A program made the translations under genes and the position numbers. The notes below the pieces were generated by a model. It was not told where the DNA came from, ran no database searches, and was given only the letters and a program-made list of their open reading frames with translations. DNA of 64,000 bases, taken from the NCBI GenBank assembly GCA_031292515.1, contig JARLGZ010000247.1, forward strand, positions 62,001 to 126,000, read 5' to 3'. Positions 45,403 through 56,070 of the stretch are shown here, piece by piece. This DNA comes from Puia sp. (GTDB taxonomy: Bacteria; Bacteroidota; Bacteroidia; Chitinophagales; Chitinophagaceae). Each line of letters opens with the position of its first letter. Position 1 is the stretch's first letter.

Positions 45403-46851
45403 ATGAGATACATCGTAGGGCTTCTGCTACTACTATTATGCACATGTGGCGTGTATGCACAGGACCAAGCCGATCCTACAGCCAAAGTAGTCAACTTCCC
45501 TTCAAAGTTTTTTACTCGCATTCAGCAGAAAACCTCCACTCTTAGTGCAGAACTCACCCGACAGACCGAAAAATACCTGACAAAACTTGCGAAACGCGAA
45601 GACAAGCTGAGGCGGAAAATTGCAAAGTTGGATTCTGCCTCAGCCGCAAACTTACCTCCGAGTCAATACGCAGCACTGGCGAACAAGCTAAGAATGGATT
45701 CCGGACGCGCGGTGGCGTCTTCAGGTGAATACATGCCCGGCATTGATAGTTTAAAAGGGGGACTTTCGTTTCTGAGTCAAAATCCCAATATTCTGGGTGC
45801 AAATTCAGCCATGAAGGGTCAACTACGAAAATCGTTTACTCAATTCAATCAGCTTCAGGCCAAAATGCAAGATGCCGACGCCATCAAGCAGTATGTTCAA
45901 GATCGGCAGGCTCAAATCAAACAATATCTCCTTAGTAAGTTCACGACCCTTCCTCCAGGTATCGCCAACCAAACGCAAGCTATCCGACAAGAGACGTATT
46001 ACCTCTCTGCTCAACTAAAAGAGTATAAAGACATGTTGAATTCCCCCGATCAACTTACGGAAAAGGCCCTCGCCATTTTGGAGAAACTTCCGCAATTTCA
46101 AAATTATATGAAGGCCAATGGCCAATTGGGATCCCTGTTCAGCCTTCCGGGTAACTATAACAGTACCACGGCGCTGGAGGGTCTACAGAATAAAGATCAG
46201 GTTGTTGCTTTAATGACGGGACAGTTTTCCGGTGGTGGCCCCGATCCTCTTTCCATGATCCAGCAAAATGTGCAAGCTGGACAAAGCCAACTGGACAATT
46301 TCAAGAACAAATTAGCTGCCCTGGGACCTGGCAGCGGTGATATGGAAATGCCGAATTTTAAACCCTCCCGGCAAAAGACGAAAACTTTCCTAAAACGTCT
46401 GGAGTATTCGACCGACTTTCAAACTACCTCTACCAGTTATTATTTTCCAACAACCACTGATTTAGGGCTCAATGTTGGTTACCGAGTTTCAGACAAGAGT
46501 ACAATCGGTATTGGGGCAGCCTATAAAATTGGCTGGGGGAATGGCTTTCAGCACATGGCACTTAGCAGTCAAGGTGCAGATATCAGGTCGTTTATCGACG
46601 TGAAAATAAAGGGAGGTTTTTCAGCAACAGCCGGCCTCGAATACAATTACCAACAGCTTATTAGTTCCTTTCAACAGATCCGCAACCTATCGGACTGGTC
46701 AAAGAGCGGCTTGGTTGGAATTAGTAAAGCCGTGTCTATGAAAAATTCCGTTTTCAAACAGACAAAGCTCCAGCTATTGTGGGATGTTCTCAGCTTTTCA
46801 CAACGCCCACGCTCGCAGCCTTTTAAATTTCGGGTTGGTTATTCATTTTAA
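45403..46851 (+). CDS. Exported coiled-coil protein with outer-membrane-like C-terminus (RHS locus)
   Basis: 482 aa. Signal peptide LLLLLLCTCGVYAQ. Residues 40-90 and 125-240 are charged and helical, probably coiled coil (AELTRQTEKYLTKLAKREDK). The last ~130 residues alternate aromatic and polar positions (TTDLGLNVGYRVSDKSTIGI) and end in RVGYSF with the C-terminal Phe typical of outer-membrane barrels. It starts the RHS operon, 10 bp before the next gene. Its role is probably export or surface display of the RHS proteins (inference from position). Confidence 0.75.
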   Translation: MRYIVGLLLLLLCTCGVYAQDQADPTAKVVNFPSKFFTRIQQKTSTLSAELTRQTEKYLTKLAKREDKLRRKIAKLDSASAANLPPSQYAALANKLRMDSGRAVASSGEYMPGIDSLKGGLSFLSQNPNILGANSAMKGQLRKSFTQFNQLQAKMQDADAIKQYVQDRQAQIKQYLLSKFTTLPPGIANQTQAIRQETYYLSAQLKEYKDMLNSPDQLTEKALAILEKLPQFQNYMKANGQLGSLFSLPGNYNSTTALEGLQNKDQVVALMTGQFSGGGPDPLSMIQQNVQAGQSQLDNFKNKLAALGPGSGDMEMPNFKPSRQKTKTFLKRLEYSTDFQTTSTSYYFPTTTDLGLNVGYRVSDKSTIGIGAAYKIGWGNGFQHMALSSQGADIRSFIDVKIKGGFSATAGLEYNYQQLISSFQQIRNLSDWSKSGLVGISKAVSMKNSVFKQTKLQLLWDVLSFSQRPRSQPFKFRVGYSF

Positions 46852-46860
46852 GTCCCTAAC

Positions 46861-49800
46861 ATGAAGAAGAAACATTTTATTACATTCCTTTTGTCCCTTA
46901 TTTTGGCCTCGATTATCTGTGAAGGACAAGCTATTGTTAACACTCCTGATTTCGTTCCGCCACCGGCAGATGCCGCCACACTCGGCAAGTACGGAGATGT
47001 TCCGGTTACGATGAGCAATGGTTCGACAACCATCACCGTGCCAATTTATGATATTAAAACGCCTCGCCTGTCACTTCCCATTGGTTTCAACTACAACACT
47101 GCTGGCATTAAAGTCGACGATGTTGCCAGTTGGGTGGGTTTGGGCTGGTCCTTAAACGCAGGTGGAGTTATTACCCGCGCTGTTCGTGGTATCGATGATC
47201 TGGCTACCAAAGGATATTACAATTCAACGGTTCCATTAGCGGTGACAACCTCCTCGACTACCAGTTGGAAATTTTTTCAGGACGTTATGAATCAAACGCA
47301 GGACGCCGAACCCGACTATTTTTTTTACAACTTTGGTAAATATGCCGGAAAATTTATTTTCAATGAAAGCAAAGTCCCTACCATTATAAACTATCAGGAT
47401 CCATTGAGCATTAAATATACGGGGGCCAACAGCTTCACTATTACCGATGGAGAGGGAAACAACTACTATTTCAACGATGCCGAAACATCCCAAAGTGGCG
47501 TACATCCGTCAGCCGTTGTGCGCACTTACACCTCCTCTTGGTATCTTACCCGCATTGTCTCGAACGACCGGACAGACACAATTAGCTTTACGTATGCATC
47601 CGATGCTGTCTTAGGCCAAGAAACATTTGATTATTACGAGTCCGTAGGACCCTATTACACATCCAGCATTGTCCAAAACGTCTGCAATCTAACCTTCAAT
47701 GCCATAGGACAGGATGGTCGTGGAAGCATTGTGGGAGAGCCCTATACGAATAGCACGCCATTGCGCTTGCAAGAAATTAACTTCAAAAATGGAAAGGTTC
47801 ATTTTTATTCTTCTGCCACGCGAGTGGATGTCGGCGGGGTTAGGTTGGATTCGGTCATTGTAAGTAGCTATGATTTCCCGACGAGAACGTATATCCCAAT
47901 AAAGAAAGTCAAATCCGCTTACGATAACTTCTTTACCTCTCTTCCCAATGTTCCCGCTACATCCCCTTCTCCCTATCGTCTTCGATTGGATAGCGTAATG
48001 ATGACGGGAGGGGATAATTACCCTGCAGGAAGGTACAAGTTTTTATATGATTCCACGATGTTGCCTTACATTACCAGCAATGCGAAAGACTGGTTTGGCT
48101 ATTACAATGGTAAAATAACAAACGTTTCCCTTATTCCGACGCAAAATATCGTGTTTAGTTCCACACCATACACGGTTGGCAATGGGGACAGGAGTTGCAA
48201 TCCTGATTCCATTCAGGCAGGGGTCCTAAAATGGATCTATTATCCTACGGGTGGCTATACGCACTTCACTTACGAGCCAAATAGTTATCAAGGCAGCTTT
48301 CAAGATTATTCGCAGACTGCTTTTGCAAGAGGGACTAGTGTGCAGGCCGATTCCGTGACGTTCACTCCTGCCATTACATCAAATGTTATGGGCACTCTTA
48401 CGGTCACTTTTACCGGTTATAACTACTTCGACGTGCACACTCCGCCTTACATTCGAATCGTTAATGTCACCACTGGAGCTGTGGCCACCTATTTCGCTAT
48501 GAGTCCTCAAAACGGATCTGTGGCCTCTATTGCCTATCCACTCATTGCAGGCGATACCTACCGGCTGGCTGCTTATGCATTCGACGACAATAAGGTTCAA
48601 TCAAATGTCAACTTGGAATGGCAAACTTTTGACGGCGTCACCGTCCCTGGGGGCGGCCTTCGAGTGAAGCAGACTACGGATTACGATTTTAATGGTCGAT
48701 TTGTTAAAAGTGATCTGTATAAATACGGTGTGGGCGAATCGGGATTTGGATTTCTGCCCTCGTCAGCCATCCTGCTAAACACCAATAGCACGACGAGGAC
48801 CTATCAATATACGTGCCCGGGATGGCCGCAATTTTGTGGCGCTGGACCTTCTGGCGGGTTGTCGAGGGAGACATTTTGTGGATATAGCTTATACGATCAA
48901 TTTTCCCTTTCGGGACCTCCTGTGAGTTACAGCGAGGTCGCAAAATACCAAGTAGATTCCCTGGGCAATGCCATTGGCAAATCCATCTATGACTATACCG
49001 TTTACCAAAACAACACTTTATTTGCCTCAGCAAGCTACCAGGAAGGATTTGACATCACGAACTCAGGATGGGCCGGAGGGTTACTGGTTGGTAAAAGAGA
49101 TTATGCATGGAAGAGTGGCGTATTCTGGCCTGTTAAGACGACTTCCTTAACTTATACAGGTACGAGCTCCCAGATTGGACGGGGTCTTAAATTGGGAGAA
49201 AAGAGCGTTTTTGTAAATAACACGCAGCCACTCGATTCTGCAAACGTACAAGGATCTTGCTGGAATGCCATCTATTACTGTTTTGACTATCCAATATATG
49301 GCGGTAGCCAAATGCCCGCTACCCAAACTGTATTGGACTATGACGTAACGGATTCAACAAAATATGTGGTGAGTACAAGGAATACAACTTATAATTATGC
49401 ATTGGGAGACCTTCAACCGGTGACCATTACGGAGAATAGAAGTGATACCGGCTTAAACGTCGTCACCAATTACTATCCGGCAGAATTAAGTTCTTTAACC
49501 GGACTTTCGTCAGGTGAAATAGCGGCCATTGACACCTTAATTGCTCAGCACAATATTACTCCTGTCCTTCAGACACAAACAAATTACGGAAATACCGTAA
49601 CCAGTATTGTAAAGAAACATTATTCGTTATGGAATTCGTTCATGGCACTTCCCGCTAGCGTAGAGGTTCAGAATGGAAGCGCTCCAAGCGAAACGAGATT
49701 GCAGTTTCTAAAGTATGATCCTTACGGGAATGTGCAGTTAGTCGGCAAATCGGGAGACCTTAAAGTAAGGTACATCTGGGATTATAAAAACTCTGTACCG

Positions 49801-50829
49801 ATTGCGGAAGTAAAGAATGGATCGGACACTGCCACAGCGTATACCAGCTTTGAAGCGGACGGCACCGGCAACTGGACACTGCCTGATACTACCCGAGTGC
49901 GCGGAGATGGTTTTACAGGCACGGTATCGTATGATATGACGGGCAAAACCATTACAAAACTGACAAGTGGTAATTCTTATGTCGTCTCTTATTGGGCAAA
50001 AAATGGCCCCTTAACGGTCAAATATTATGTTATGGGCCTTGCCTACCCCGCGACAGCAACAGTTGGTATGACCAAGAACGGATGGACGTATTATGATTAT
50101 ATTATTCCGGCCACCTCTAAGATCTTACTCATCGGCACTACTTCACATATCGATGAATTGAGACTGTATGCAACCGCTGTGCTTATGAAAACATATACCT
50201 ACCAGCCTCTTGCCGGAATTACGTGTGCTATCTCAGAGACGAATATTCCTACGTTCTATGAGTATGATCGCCTCAACCGATTAAAAGTTGTTCGTGATAT
50301 CGACAGGAACGCTGTAAAGGTTTATGACTATGAGTACCAGGTAAGCCCGCATACGTTCTATAACACTGCAACGCTGCTGAATTATACTAGAAACAATTGC
50401 GCCATTTGCCTGGTTGGAAGTACAGTTTCTTATACGGTGCCAGCTGGAATGTTCTCCTCTCTGATCAGTCAGGCAGATGCGCAGTCGAAAGCAATTACCT
50501 ATGCAAATGTGGCGGGCCAGGCGTATGCCAACGCAAACGGTACTTGTACGACGCCTGCTATTGCACCTATTACGGCAACAAACAGTACTACCTCTACAAT
50601 AATGGTAGCATTCGTCAACAATTGCACCGGCACGGAATATGATTTCAGGTTAAGCACTTCTACGGGTACAAATTGGAATACTGTTCCGCAAGGCACATAT
50701 ACGGTTAGCATTGGAGGTGGAACGGCAACGACGACTTATTATGTGAACGGATTTAGTCAGACAGGTAGTTCTGCAAGTTTCGGAAGTGTTCCAATGGTAA
50801 GTGGATACAATTATTTTCAGGTACATTAA
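46861..50829 (+). CDS. RHS-like YD-repeat shell protein with DUF5977 C-terminus
   Basis: 1322 aa. Signal sequence HFITFLLSLILASIICEGQ. The N-terminus (VPVTMSNGSTTITVPIYDIK, then GWSLNAGGVITRAVRG) is the typical opening of Bacteroidota RHS/YD-repeat proteins. YD-like repeats continue through the body (YEYDRLNRLKVVRDIDRNAV near residue 1140). The last ~170 residues match the DUF5977 pattern (YTVPAGMFSSLISQADAQSK, QAYANANGTC). No toxin-like C-terminal domain is seen, so it is more likely a shell or adhesin partner of the 1442-residue protein downstream. Confidence 0.85.
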   Translation: MKKKHFITFLLSLILASIICEGQAIVNTPDFVPPPADAATLGKYGDVPVTMSNGSTTITVPIYDIKTPRLSLPIGFNYNTAGIKVDDVASWVGLGWSLNAGGVITRAVRGIDDLATKGYYNSTVPLAVTTSSTTSWKFFQDVMNQTQDAEPDYFFYNFGKYAGKFIFNESKVPTIINYQDPLSIKYTGANSFTITDGEGNNYYFNDAETSQSGVHPSAVVRTYTSSWYLTRIVSNDRTDTISFTYASDAVLGQETFDYYESVGPYYTSSIVQNVCNLTFNAIGQDGRGSIVGEPYTNSTPLRLQEINFKNGKVHFYSSATRVDVGGVRLDSVIVSSYDFPTRTYIPIKKVKSAYDNFFTSLPNVPATSPSPYRLRLDSVMMTGGDNYPAGRYKFLYDSTMLPYITSNAKDWFGYYNGKITNVSLIPTQNIVFSSTPYTVGNGDRSCNPDSIQAGVLKWIYYPTGGYTHFTYEPNSYQGSFQDYSQTAFARGTSVQADSVTFTPAITSNVMGTLTVTFTGYNYFDVHTPPYIRIVNVTTGAVATYFAMSPQNGSVASIAYPLIAGDTYRLAAYAFDDNKVQSNVNLEWQTFDGVTVPGGGLRVKQTTDYDFNGRFVKSDLYKYGVGESGFGFLPSSAILLNTNSTTRTYQYTCPGWPQFCGAGPSGGLSRETFCGYSLYDQFSLSGPPVSYSEVAKYQVDSLGNAIGKSIYDYTVYQNNTLFASASYQEGFDITNSGWAGGLLVGKRDYAWKSGVFWPVKTTSLTYTGTSSQIGRGLKLGEKSVFVNNTQPLDSANVQGSCWNAIYYCFDYPIYGGSQMPATQTVLDYDVTDSTKYVVSTRNTTYNYALGDLQPVTITENRSDTGLNVVTNYYPAELSSLTGLSSGEIAAIDTLIAQHNITPVLQTQTNYGNTVTSIVKKHYSLWNSFMALPASVEVQNGSAPSETRLQFLKYDPYGNVQLVGKSGDLKVRYIWDYKNSVPIAEVKNGSDTATAYTSFEADGTGNWTLPDTTRVRGDGFTGTVSYDMTGKTITKLTSGNSYVVSYWAKNGPLTVKYYVMGLAYPATATVGMTKNGWTYYDYIIPATSKILLIGTTSHIDELRLYATAVLMKTYTYQPLAGITCAISETNIPTFYEYDRLNRLKVVRDIDRNAVKVYDYEYQVSPHTFYNTATLLNYTRNNCAICLVGSTVSYTVPAGMFSSLISQADAQSKAITYANVAGQAYANANGTCTTPAIAPITATNSTTSTIMVAFVNNCTGTEYDFRLSTSTGTNWNTVPQGTYTVSIGGGTATTTYYVNGFSQTGSSASFGSVPMVSGYNYFQVH

Positions 50830-50843
50830 TTATAGTTACTATT

Positions 50844-51389
50844 ATGAAAAAGATCATTAATATATCCTTATTAGCGTTGACCTTTTCAACAACCGGTATT
50901 TATTCACTGACGTTCAAAACCCCGGATGGGAATTCTGTTTCTCTTTCCACTTACGCCGGAAACAAAATGGTCATTGTGGTATTCAATCCAACCGATAGGG
51001 ATTTTACGGAGCTTAAGATGCTGGATTCTGTTTACCGGGATTTTCCAACTGTTCATTTTATTGCTGTTCCGGGTATAGACTTTGCCACCGGTCAGATTGA
51101 TTCGGTGGCAAAGATCCAGGATTCTTCAATTTCAGTTTTAAAGGCAAATCTGGGACTGAGTATTGCTGTAACAGAGGCTTCCTTTGTGAAAAAATTTGAT
51201 ACGCTTACTCAACACCCCATTCTTCAATGGTGCACCCATCAGGCGCAGAATACCCACTTTGACCGTGATGTAGAAGCAGAGGGGCAACTTTTTTTCGTGA
51301 ATGAAAGCGGAGTCTTGTATAGCGTCATGCCGAAGGAAACCAGTAAAGCACAGATCGAACAGATACTTAATACTACGATTATTCAATAA
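50844..51389 (+). CDS. Exported redoxin-like protein without catalytic cysteines
   Basis: 181 aa with a signal sequence (IINISLLALTFSTTGIYS). The body follows a peroxiredoxin/glutathione-peroxidase fold: FKTPDGNSVSLSTYAGNKMV, then VVFNPTDRDFTELKMLDSVY where the catalytic Cys normally sits, and a VEAEGQLFFVNESGVL strand. The active-site position reads NPTDRD, so the residue is missing. Only one Cys (LQWCTHQ) is present. It may be a non-catalytic binding version or chaperone. It lies between the two large RHS-locus genes, 14 bp after the first and 45 bp before the second. Confidence 0.7.
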   Translation: MKKIINISLLALTFSTTGIYSLTFKTPDGNSVSLSTYAGNKMVIVVFNPTDRDFTELKMLDSVYRDFPTVHFIAVPGIDFATGQIDSVAKIQDSSISVLKANLGLSIAVTEASFVKKFDTLTQHPILQWCTHQAQNTHFDRDVEAEGQLFFVNESGVLYSVMPKETSKAQIEQILNTTIIQ

Positions 51390-51434
51390 AGCCCATTGGC
51401 ATTGTAATTCAGCTGGACATAAACCTCCATTATT

Positions 51435-54400
51435 ATGAAGAACGTTCTGTGTAATGCAACAATAAAGATTTGGGTAGCCATTGGTTTTTTGCTAGGTAAC
51501 CTGTCGATTGCAGTAGGACAGGTGAACAACCCGGCGCCTTACGGGGCGAATACGCTCGTTAATTATGTTCGCTCCTGGACAGCCACAGCTCCCGTTCAAA
51601 GCGCTGATACACTTGTTAACAGACCACTAACTGATTCGAAGGAAGAAACAAAATACATAGATGGTGTGGGTAGACCCATCCAAACAGTTATCAAGCAAAT
51701 TACTCCTGCTGGCCATGATCTTGTCACAAGTGTTGTTCGGTACGATCAATATGCCCGTGAACAGTATGATTATTTGCCGTTTTCAGCCAATTCCTTTCAG
51801 GCAGGAGATATTATTAATGACGGGGATTTTAAATTCACTCCGTTTCAGCAAGACTCTGTTTTTAACCAAGGACAATTTCCGGGTCAGAGCTATTACTATG
51901 CGCAAACCAATTATGAGGCATCTCCCTTAAACAGAGTGGTCTCAAAGATGGCTCAAGGCGACAGATATGTAGGCAGTGGTCGTGGGACAGGTATTCAATA
52001 TTTGGTAAACGGCGCCGGTGATAGCGTCCATCTATGGAGCATAAGCAGTTCTCCAAATAGCTTGCCAGTGGATGCAGGTATCTTTCCGGCCGCAACTCTT
52101 TATAAGACTATAACAATTGATGAGAATAACCATCAAATAGTAGAGTACAAGGACTTGGACGGTCATACAATATTACGAAAAGTCCAAGCGCTTGCTAGTC
52201 CAGGAACGGGTCATGTGGGATGGTTAAACACTTATTACATTTACGATAGTCTGGAAAGCATTCGTTACGTTTTGTCCCCAAGAGCTGTTGAGCTGATCAA
52301 TACAGGGGCCAGTTGGACCTTGACTCCATCGATTGCAAACGAGTTGTGCTATCGATATGAATACGATGGGAGAATGCGGATGATTATTAAAAAAGTTCCG
52401 GGTGCCGGGGAGATATGGATGGTTTATGATGCAAGGGATCGCGTAGTTATGACACAAGACTCCAATTTGCGTGTCAGCAGTCCGGCCAAGTGGCATGTAT
52501 TTGTCTATGACAGTTTAAACAGGGTAACGCAGACCGGTTTGTTGACTGATGCTAATAATAGAGCGTACCACCAAAATTTGTCTTATAATAGCGTTAGCTA
52601 TCCCAGCACCAGTGCTAATTTCGAATTGCTCACGCAGAATTATATGGATGATTATAGCTGGGTGGCGGGAAGTGGATCCGGCCTGGGCAGCGACATCGAT
52701 AGCAGTTTCTTTTCTAATAGCAATTATTTTATTACCACATATGCTACCATTCCTTATTATGCCGTGAGGATGTCAAGAAATATACAAATGAGGGGTATGA
52801 TAACAGGTTTCAAAAGCGAGGTAGTGAACAGTGGAGGTACTTATCAGTACGGCGTTCTATTTTACGATGACCACAACCGAATTATCCAGACTCGTTCCAC
52901 TAACTATAGCGGAGGAAAAGATACCGTATCTACTCAGTATAATTTTTACGGGGACGCCATTCGAAACTATGCAAAGCATCAAAAATCGGGTGCGACCAAC
53001 CCGCAAGGACATACTGTGCTTACCAAACTTGAATATGATGCTGCCAACCGGTTGAAGCGGATTTGGAAAAATGTGGACAACACTAGCAGCGACCAATTGA
53101 TTGACAGTGTGCAATACAATGAATTGGGGCAAATGGCGACCAAATATCTCGGAAGAGGAATGGATAGTTTGGCATATGTCTTTAATATAAGAGGCTGGCT
53201 GTCTACAATCAATAGAGCTTATTTGACCGGTGGAAATGGCAATTTCTTCGGCGAAGAAGTCGGGTATGATACCTCTGTTTCTGTTGTCGGTTCAACTTCG
53301 TATACGAATCCTCAATTTAATGGAAACTTAGCCGGATCACTGTGGAAGAGCAAAGGGGATGGAGTGGCACGTAAATATGATTTTAGCTACGATCTTGTCA
53401 ATAGACTGACGGCTGGTTACTTTCGACAGAATACGAATGGCGATGCCAATTGGGACAATTCCACCATTAACTACAGCGTTGGCAATCTGAAATACGATGC
53501 CAACGGGAATATTTTAACAATGTCTCAGATGGGCTTTAAAATGGGTACTTCTTCGACCATCGATTCCTTGAATTATATTTATAAGGCCAGAAGTAATAAA
53601 GACAGCCTGATAACGGATGTAATGAATGATACCGCTAGTAAACTCGGTGATTTTCACTATAAGAGCAAAGGCAGCTACGATTATCTTTACGATGGCAATG
53701 GAAATATTACGTTGGATAATAACAAAGGAATCTCAGGGATTGTGTACAATTATTTAAATCTTCCCCAGCAAATTAGTATCCTTCATAAAGGAACGATCAC
53801 CTATGGCTACGATGCAGGCGGAAACAAACTATCTAAAACGGTGGTTGACAGCACCGTGACGCCGGTGAAGACCACCAAGACAATGTATCTAGGTGATTTT
53901 CAATACGCCAATGACACCCTTCAATTGATTGCACACGAGGAAGGACGTGTAAGGTGGGCTTATCATAAGTATACAACCGGGACCTCCGGTTATGGATATG
54001 AATACGATTTCAATGAAAAGGATCATTTGGGCAACAATCGAGTTCTTTTGACGCAAGAGAAAGACACGGCACAATACATGGCGACAATGGAAGCCGCCTA
54101 CCGGACGACAGAGAATGCCCTCTTCTACAATATCCCGGCTTCGAGTTATTATAGAGGTTCAGTATTGGGCATCCCTGCTGACGGAACGACCTCCCCCAAT
54201 GATTCCATTGCCAGGGTGAACGGAAGTGGTCAGAAGGTAGGACCCGCTATAATTTTGAAAGTGATGGCGGGAGATACCGTTACCATTGGGTGCAAATCCT
54301 TCTACACGACGCAAACGGGAACAGGTACGAATTCATCCTTTAACGACGTGCTGAATTCGTTGGGGGCAGGTTTTCAGAACTTGACCAATGGGGCAGAAGG

Positions 54401-55763
54401 GACGGTGGCACAACTGACAGGTGTAGGGGCGCCGCTTTACAGTGCGCTCAATTCCTTTATTACAACCAAGGATCAAACGGTACCGAGTAAGCCCAGAGCC
54501 TATCTAAACTGGATGCTGATGGATAATCAGCTAAAATACGACAGTACCTATCCTCAAAGCGGCGCAATTCCAGTCAGCAATTACGCGGCCGGTACACTAG
54601 GTACGCCGGGATATGGCCCCTATGTTGTGGCAAAAAGTGGATATCTGTTTGTTTATGTCAGCAACGAAACCCAGGGTTGGGATGTATTTTTTGATAATCT
54701 GACTATATCGGTCCGGAGTGGTCGTTTAACGGAAGAAGCGCACTACTATCCATTTGGTTTGACGATGGCCGGGATTTCTGACAATGCCGTTAAGACGCAA
54801 TATACAACGAATAAATACCGTTTCAATGGACAAGAATTGCAGAATAAGGAATTTTCAGATGCGTCTGGACTTGAACAATATGACTACGGGGAAAGGCCCC
54901 AAGATCCACAAACCGGCAGATGGAACGCGATTGATCCCGATTTGGAAATGTATGAATCGGTCAGTCCGTATAGCTTTGGCTTTAACAATCCTTCGAGATA
55001 TTTTGATCAAGGAGGAAGCGATCCCGGTGATATGATCGTATTTTTTACGGGGATGAATCTAGGTCAGCCAAAAACTGCTTCGATCGGTTGGATGATCAAT
55101 CACATAGTCGGATTTATAAATGGCGGCTCTATCTATGAATATAGGAGCAGACCGATTGGCCATTTGCTTTTTTCATACGCTACTAAGGACGCCTATCAAG
55201 ACGTACTTGACAACGTAGCTCAATATCCAAAGGGACGGATTGTTATTTATGGCTACAGTTATGGGGGCCAGTTGGCCAATTATTTGGCCAAACGGCTTGA
55301 AAAGGTAGGAATACGGGTCACATTGCTAGTTACCGTTGATGCCGCTGCAGGTCTTAGTTCCAATTCTGTTGACAGAACTATTTCCGGAAATGTCGATCTA
55401 AATGTGAATTTCTTCCAGAAGAATTATTTATGGTATAAGGATCCTCTTCCGAACCACGGAGATCCTAACAAACCTTTGTCAAAGGGGACCACAGTGCTTA
55501 ATTTTGATCTTAGCAAGGAAAAGTTTATCGATGACAATGGGGAGGAAAAGAGTGTCTACCATGTAAGTGTAGATGAAGCATCGAAAATCGCCACGGTAAA
55601 TTACATTATGTCTGTCTTATATCCCCGGTATAAACCACCGATGTCGACAGAAGAGTTCTTAAATAAGGTAAGCGGTATGAATTTGTTTGATAATACACAG
55701 AAGAAAGACGATTCCGGTAACGGAGGAGAGGTAGAATTTAAGTTTTTATTTGGCGTATATTAA
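51435..55763 (+). CDS. RHS protein with lipase-like C-terminal domain
   Basis: 1442 aa. Signal sequence at 1-29 (VAIGFLLGNLSIAVGQ). A DUF6443-type N-terminal domain follows (YIDGVGRPIQTVIKQITPAG). YD repeats build the central shell. The RHS-associated core is at about 1110-1195 (EEAHYYPFGLTMAGIS, ERPQDPQTGRWNAIDPD, SPYSFGFNNPSRYFD). The variable tail at about 1198-1442 is an alpha/beta-hydrolase domain with the nucleophile elbow G1273-Y-S1275-Y-G1277, a candidate Asp in LLVTVDAAAG and His in LPNHGDPNK. RHS proteins carry such tails as toxins, so this is a probable lipase or phospholipase effector. A small membrane protein follows and may be its immunity partner. Confidence 0.87.
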   Translation: MKNVLCNATIKIWVAIGFLLGNLSIAVGQVNNPAPYGANTLVNYVRSWTATAPVQSADTLVNRPLTDSKEETKYIDGVGRPIQTVIKQITPAGHDLVTSVVRYDQYAREQYDYLPFSANSFQAGDIINDGDFKFTPFQQDSVFNQGQFPGQSYYYAQTNYEASPLNRVVSKMAQGDRYVGSGRGTGIQYLVNGAGDSVHLWSISSSPNSLPVDAGIFPAATLYKTITIDENNHQIVEYKDLDGHTILRKVQALASPGTGHVGWLNTYYIYDSLESIRYVLSPRAVELINTGASWTLTPSIANELCYRYEYDGRMRMIIKKVPGAGEIWMVYDARDRVVMTQDSNLRVSSPAKWHVFVYDSLNRVTQTGLLTDANNRAYHQNLSYNSVSYPSTSANFELLTQNYMDDYSWVAGSGSGLGSDIDSSFFSNSNYFITTYATIPYYAVRMSRNIQMRGMITGFKSEVVNSGGTYQYGVLFYDDHNRIIQTRSTNYSGGKDTVSTQYNFYGDAIRNYAKHQKSGATNPQGHTVLTKLEYDAANRLKRIWKNVDNTSSDQLIDSVQYNELGQMATKYLGRGMDSLAYVFNIRGWLSTINRAYLTGGNGNFFGEEVGYDTSVSVVGSTSYTNPQFNGNLAGSLWKSKGDGVARKYDFSYDLVNRLTAGYFRQNTNGDANWDNSTINYSVGNLKYDANGNILTMSQMGFKMGTSSTIDSLNYIYKARSNKDSLITDVMNDTASKLGDFHYKSKGSYDYLYDGNGNITLDNNKGISGIVYNYLNLPQQISILHKGTITYGYDAGGNKLSKTVVDSTVTPVKTTKTMYLGDFQYANDTLQLIAHEEGRVRWAYHKYTTGTSGYGYEYDFNEKDHLGNNRVLLTQEKDTAQYMATMEAAYRTTENALFYNIPASSYYRGSVLGIPADGTTSPNDSIARVNGSGQKVGPAIILKVMAGDTVTIGCKSFYTTQTGTGTNSSFNDVLNSLGAGFQNLTNGAEGTVAQLTGVGAPLYSALNSFITTKDQTVPSKPRAYLNWMLMDNQLKYDSTYPQSGAIPVSNYAAGTLGTPGYGPYVVAKSGYLFVYVSNETQGWDVFFDNLTISVRSGRLTEEAHYYPFGLTMAGISDNAVKTQYTTNKYRFNGQELQNKEFSDASGLEQYDYGERPQDPQTGRWNAIDPDLEMYESVSPYSFGFNNPSRYFDQGGSDPGDMIVFFTGMNLGQPKTASIGWMINHIVGFINGGSIYEYRSRPIGHLLFSYATKDAYQDVLDNVAQYPKGRIVIYGYSYGGQLANYLAKRLEKVGIRVTLLVTVDAAAGLSSNSVDRTISGNVDLNVNFFQKNYLWYKDPLPNHGDPNKPLSKGTTVLNFDLSKEKFIDDNGEEKSVYHVSVDEASKIATVNYIMSVLYPRYKPPMSTEEFLNKVSGMNLFDNTQKKDDSGNGGEVEFKFLFGVY

Positions 55764-55800
55764 GAGCATTTGATATAATAAAATCGTTTAAATCATCGCT

Positions 55801-56070
55801 ATGAATACTTTTAATAAATTGCTATTAATTTTAGGTTTTATTCTACTGATTGGTGGATTTTTGATATTGTTCGGAAATTTTCCACATGGCGGCAAAGAGC
55901 TTCCAAACAATATGGTAATTAATGCACTGGTGTTGGGTTTTTGGTATGCCGAACCGGTTATCGGCCTGATTTTGTGTTTTACAGGCCAGGCGAAGACAAT
56001 AAAATATACCGGCGTTTTCTTTTTTCTTGCGTCAATTTGCGCTTGGTTAATTTATGCGTTCAGCAAATAG
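55801..56070 (+). CDS. Small three-helix membrane protein, candidate immunity protein
   Basis: 89 aa with three predicted membrane helices (LLLILGFILLIGGFLILFG; ALVLGFWYAEPVIGLILCF; VFFFLASICAWLIYAFS). It starts 37 bp after the RHS effector gene and ends the locus. Immunity genes sit directly after RHS effectors, and a membrane location would suit protection against a lipase acting on membranes. No family recognised, so the role rests on position alone. Confidence 0.6.
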   Translation: MNTFNKLLLILGFILLIGGFLILFGNFPHGGKELPNNMVINALVLGFWYAEPVIGLILCFTGQAKTIKYTGVFFFLASICAWLIYAFSK

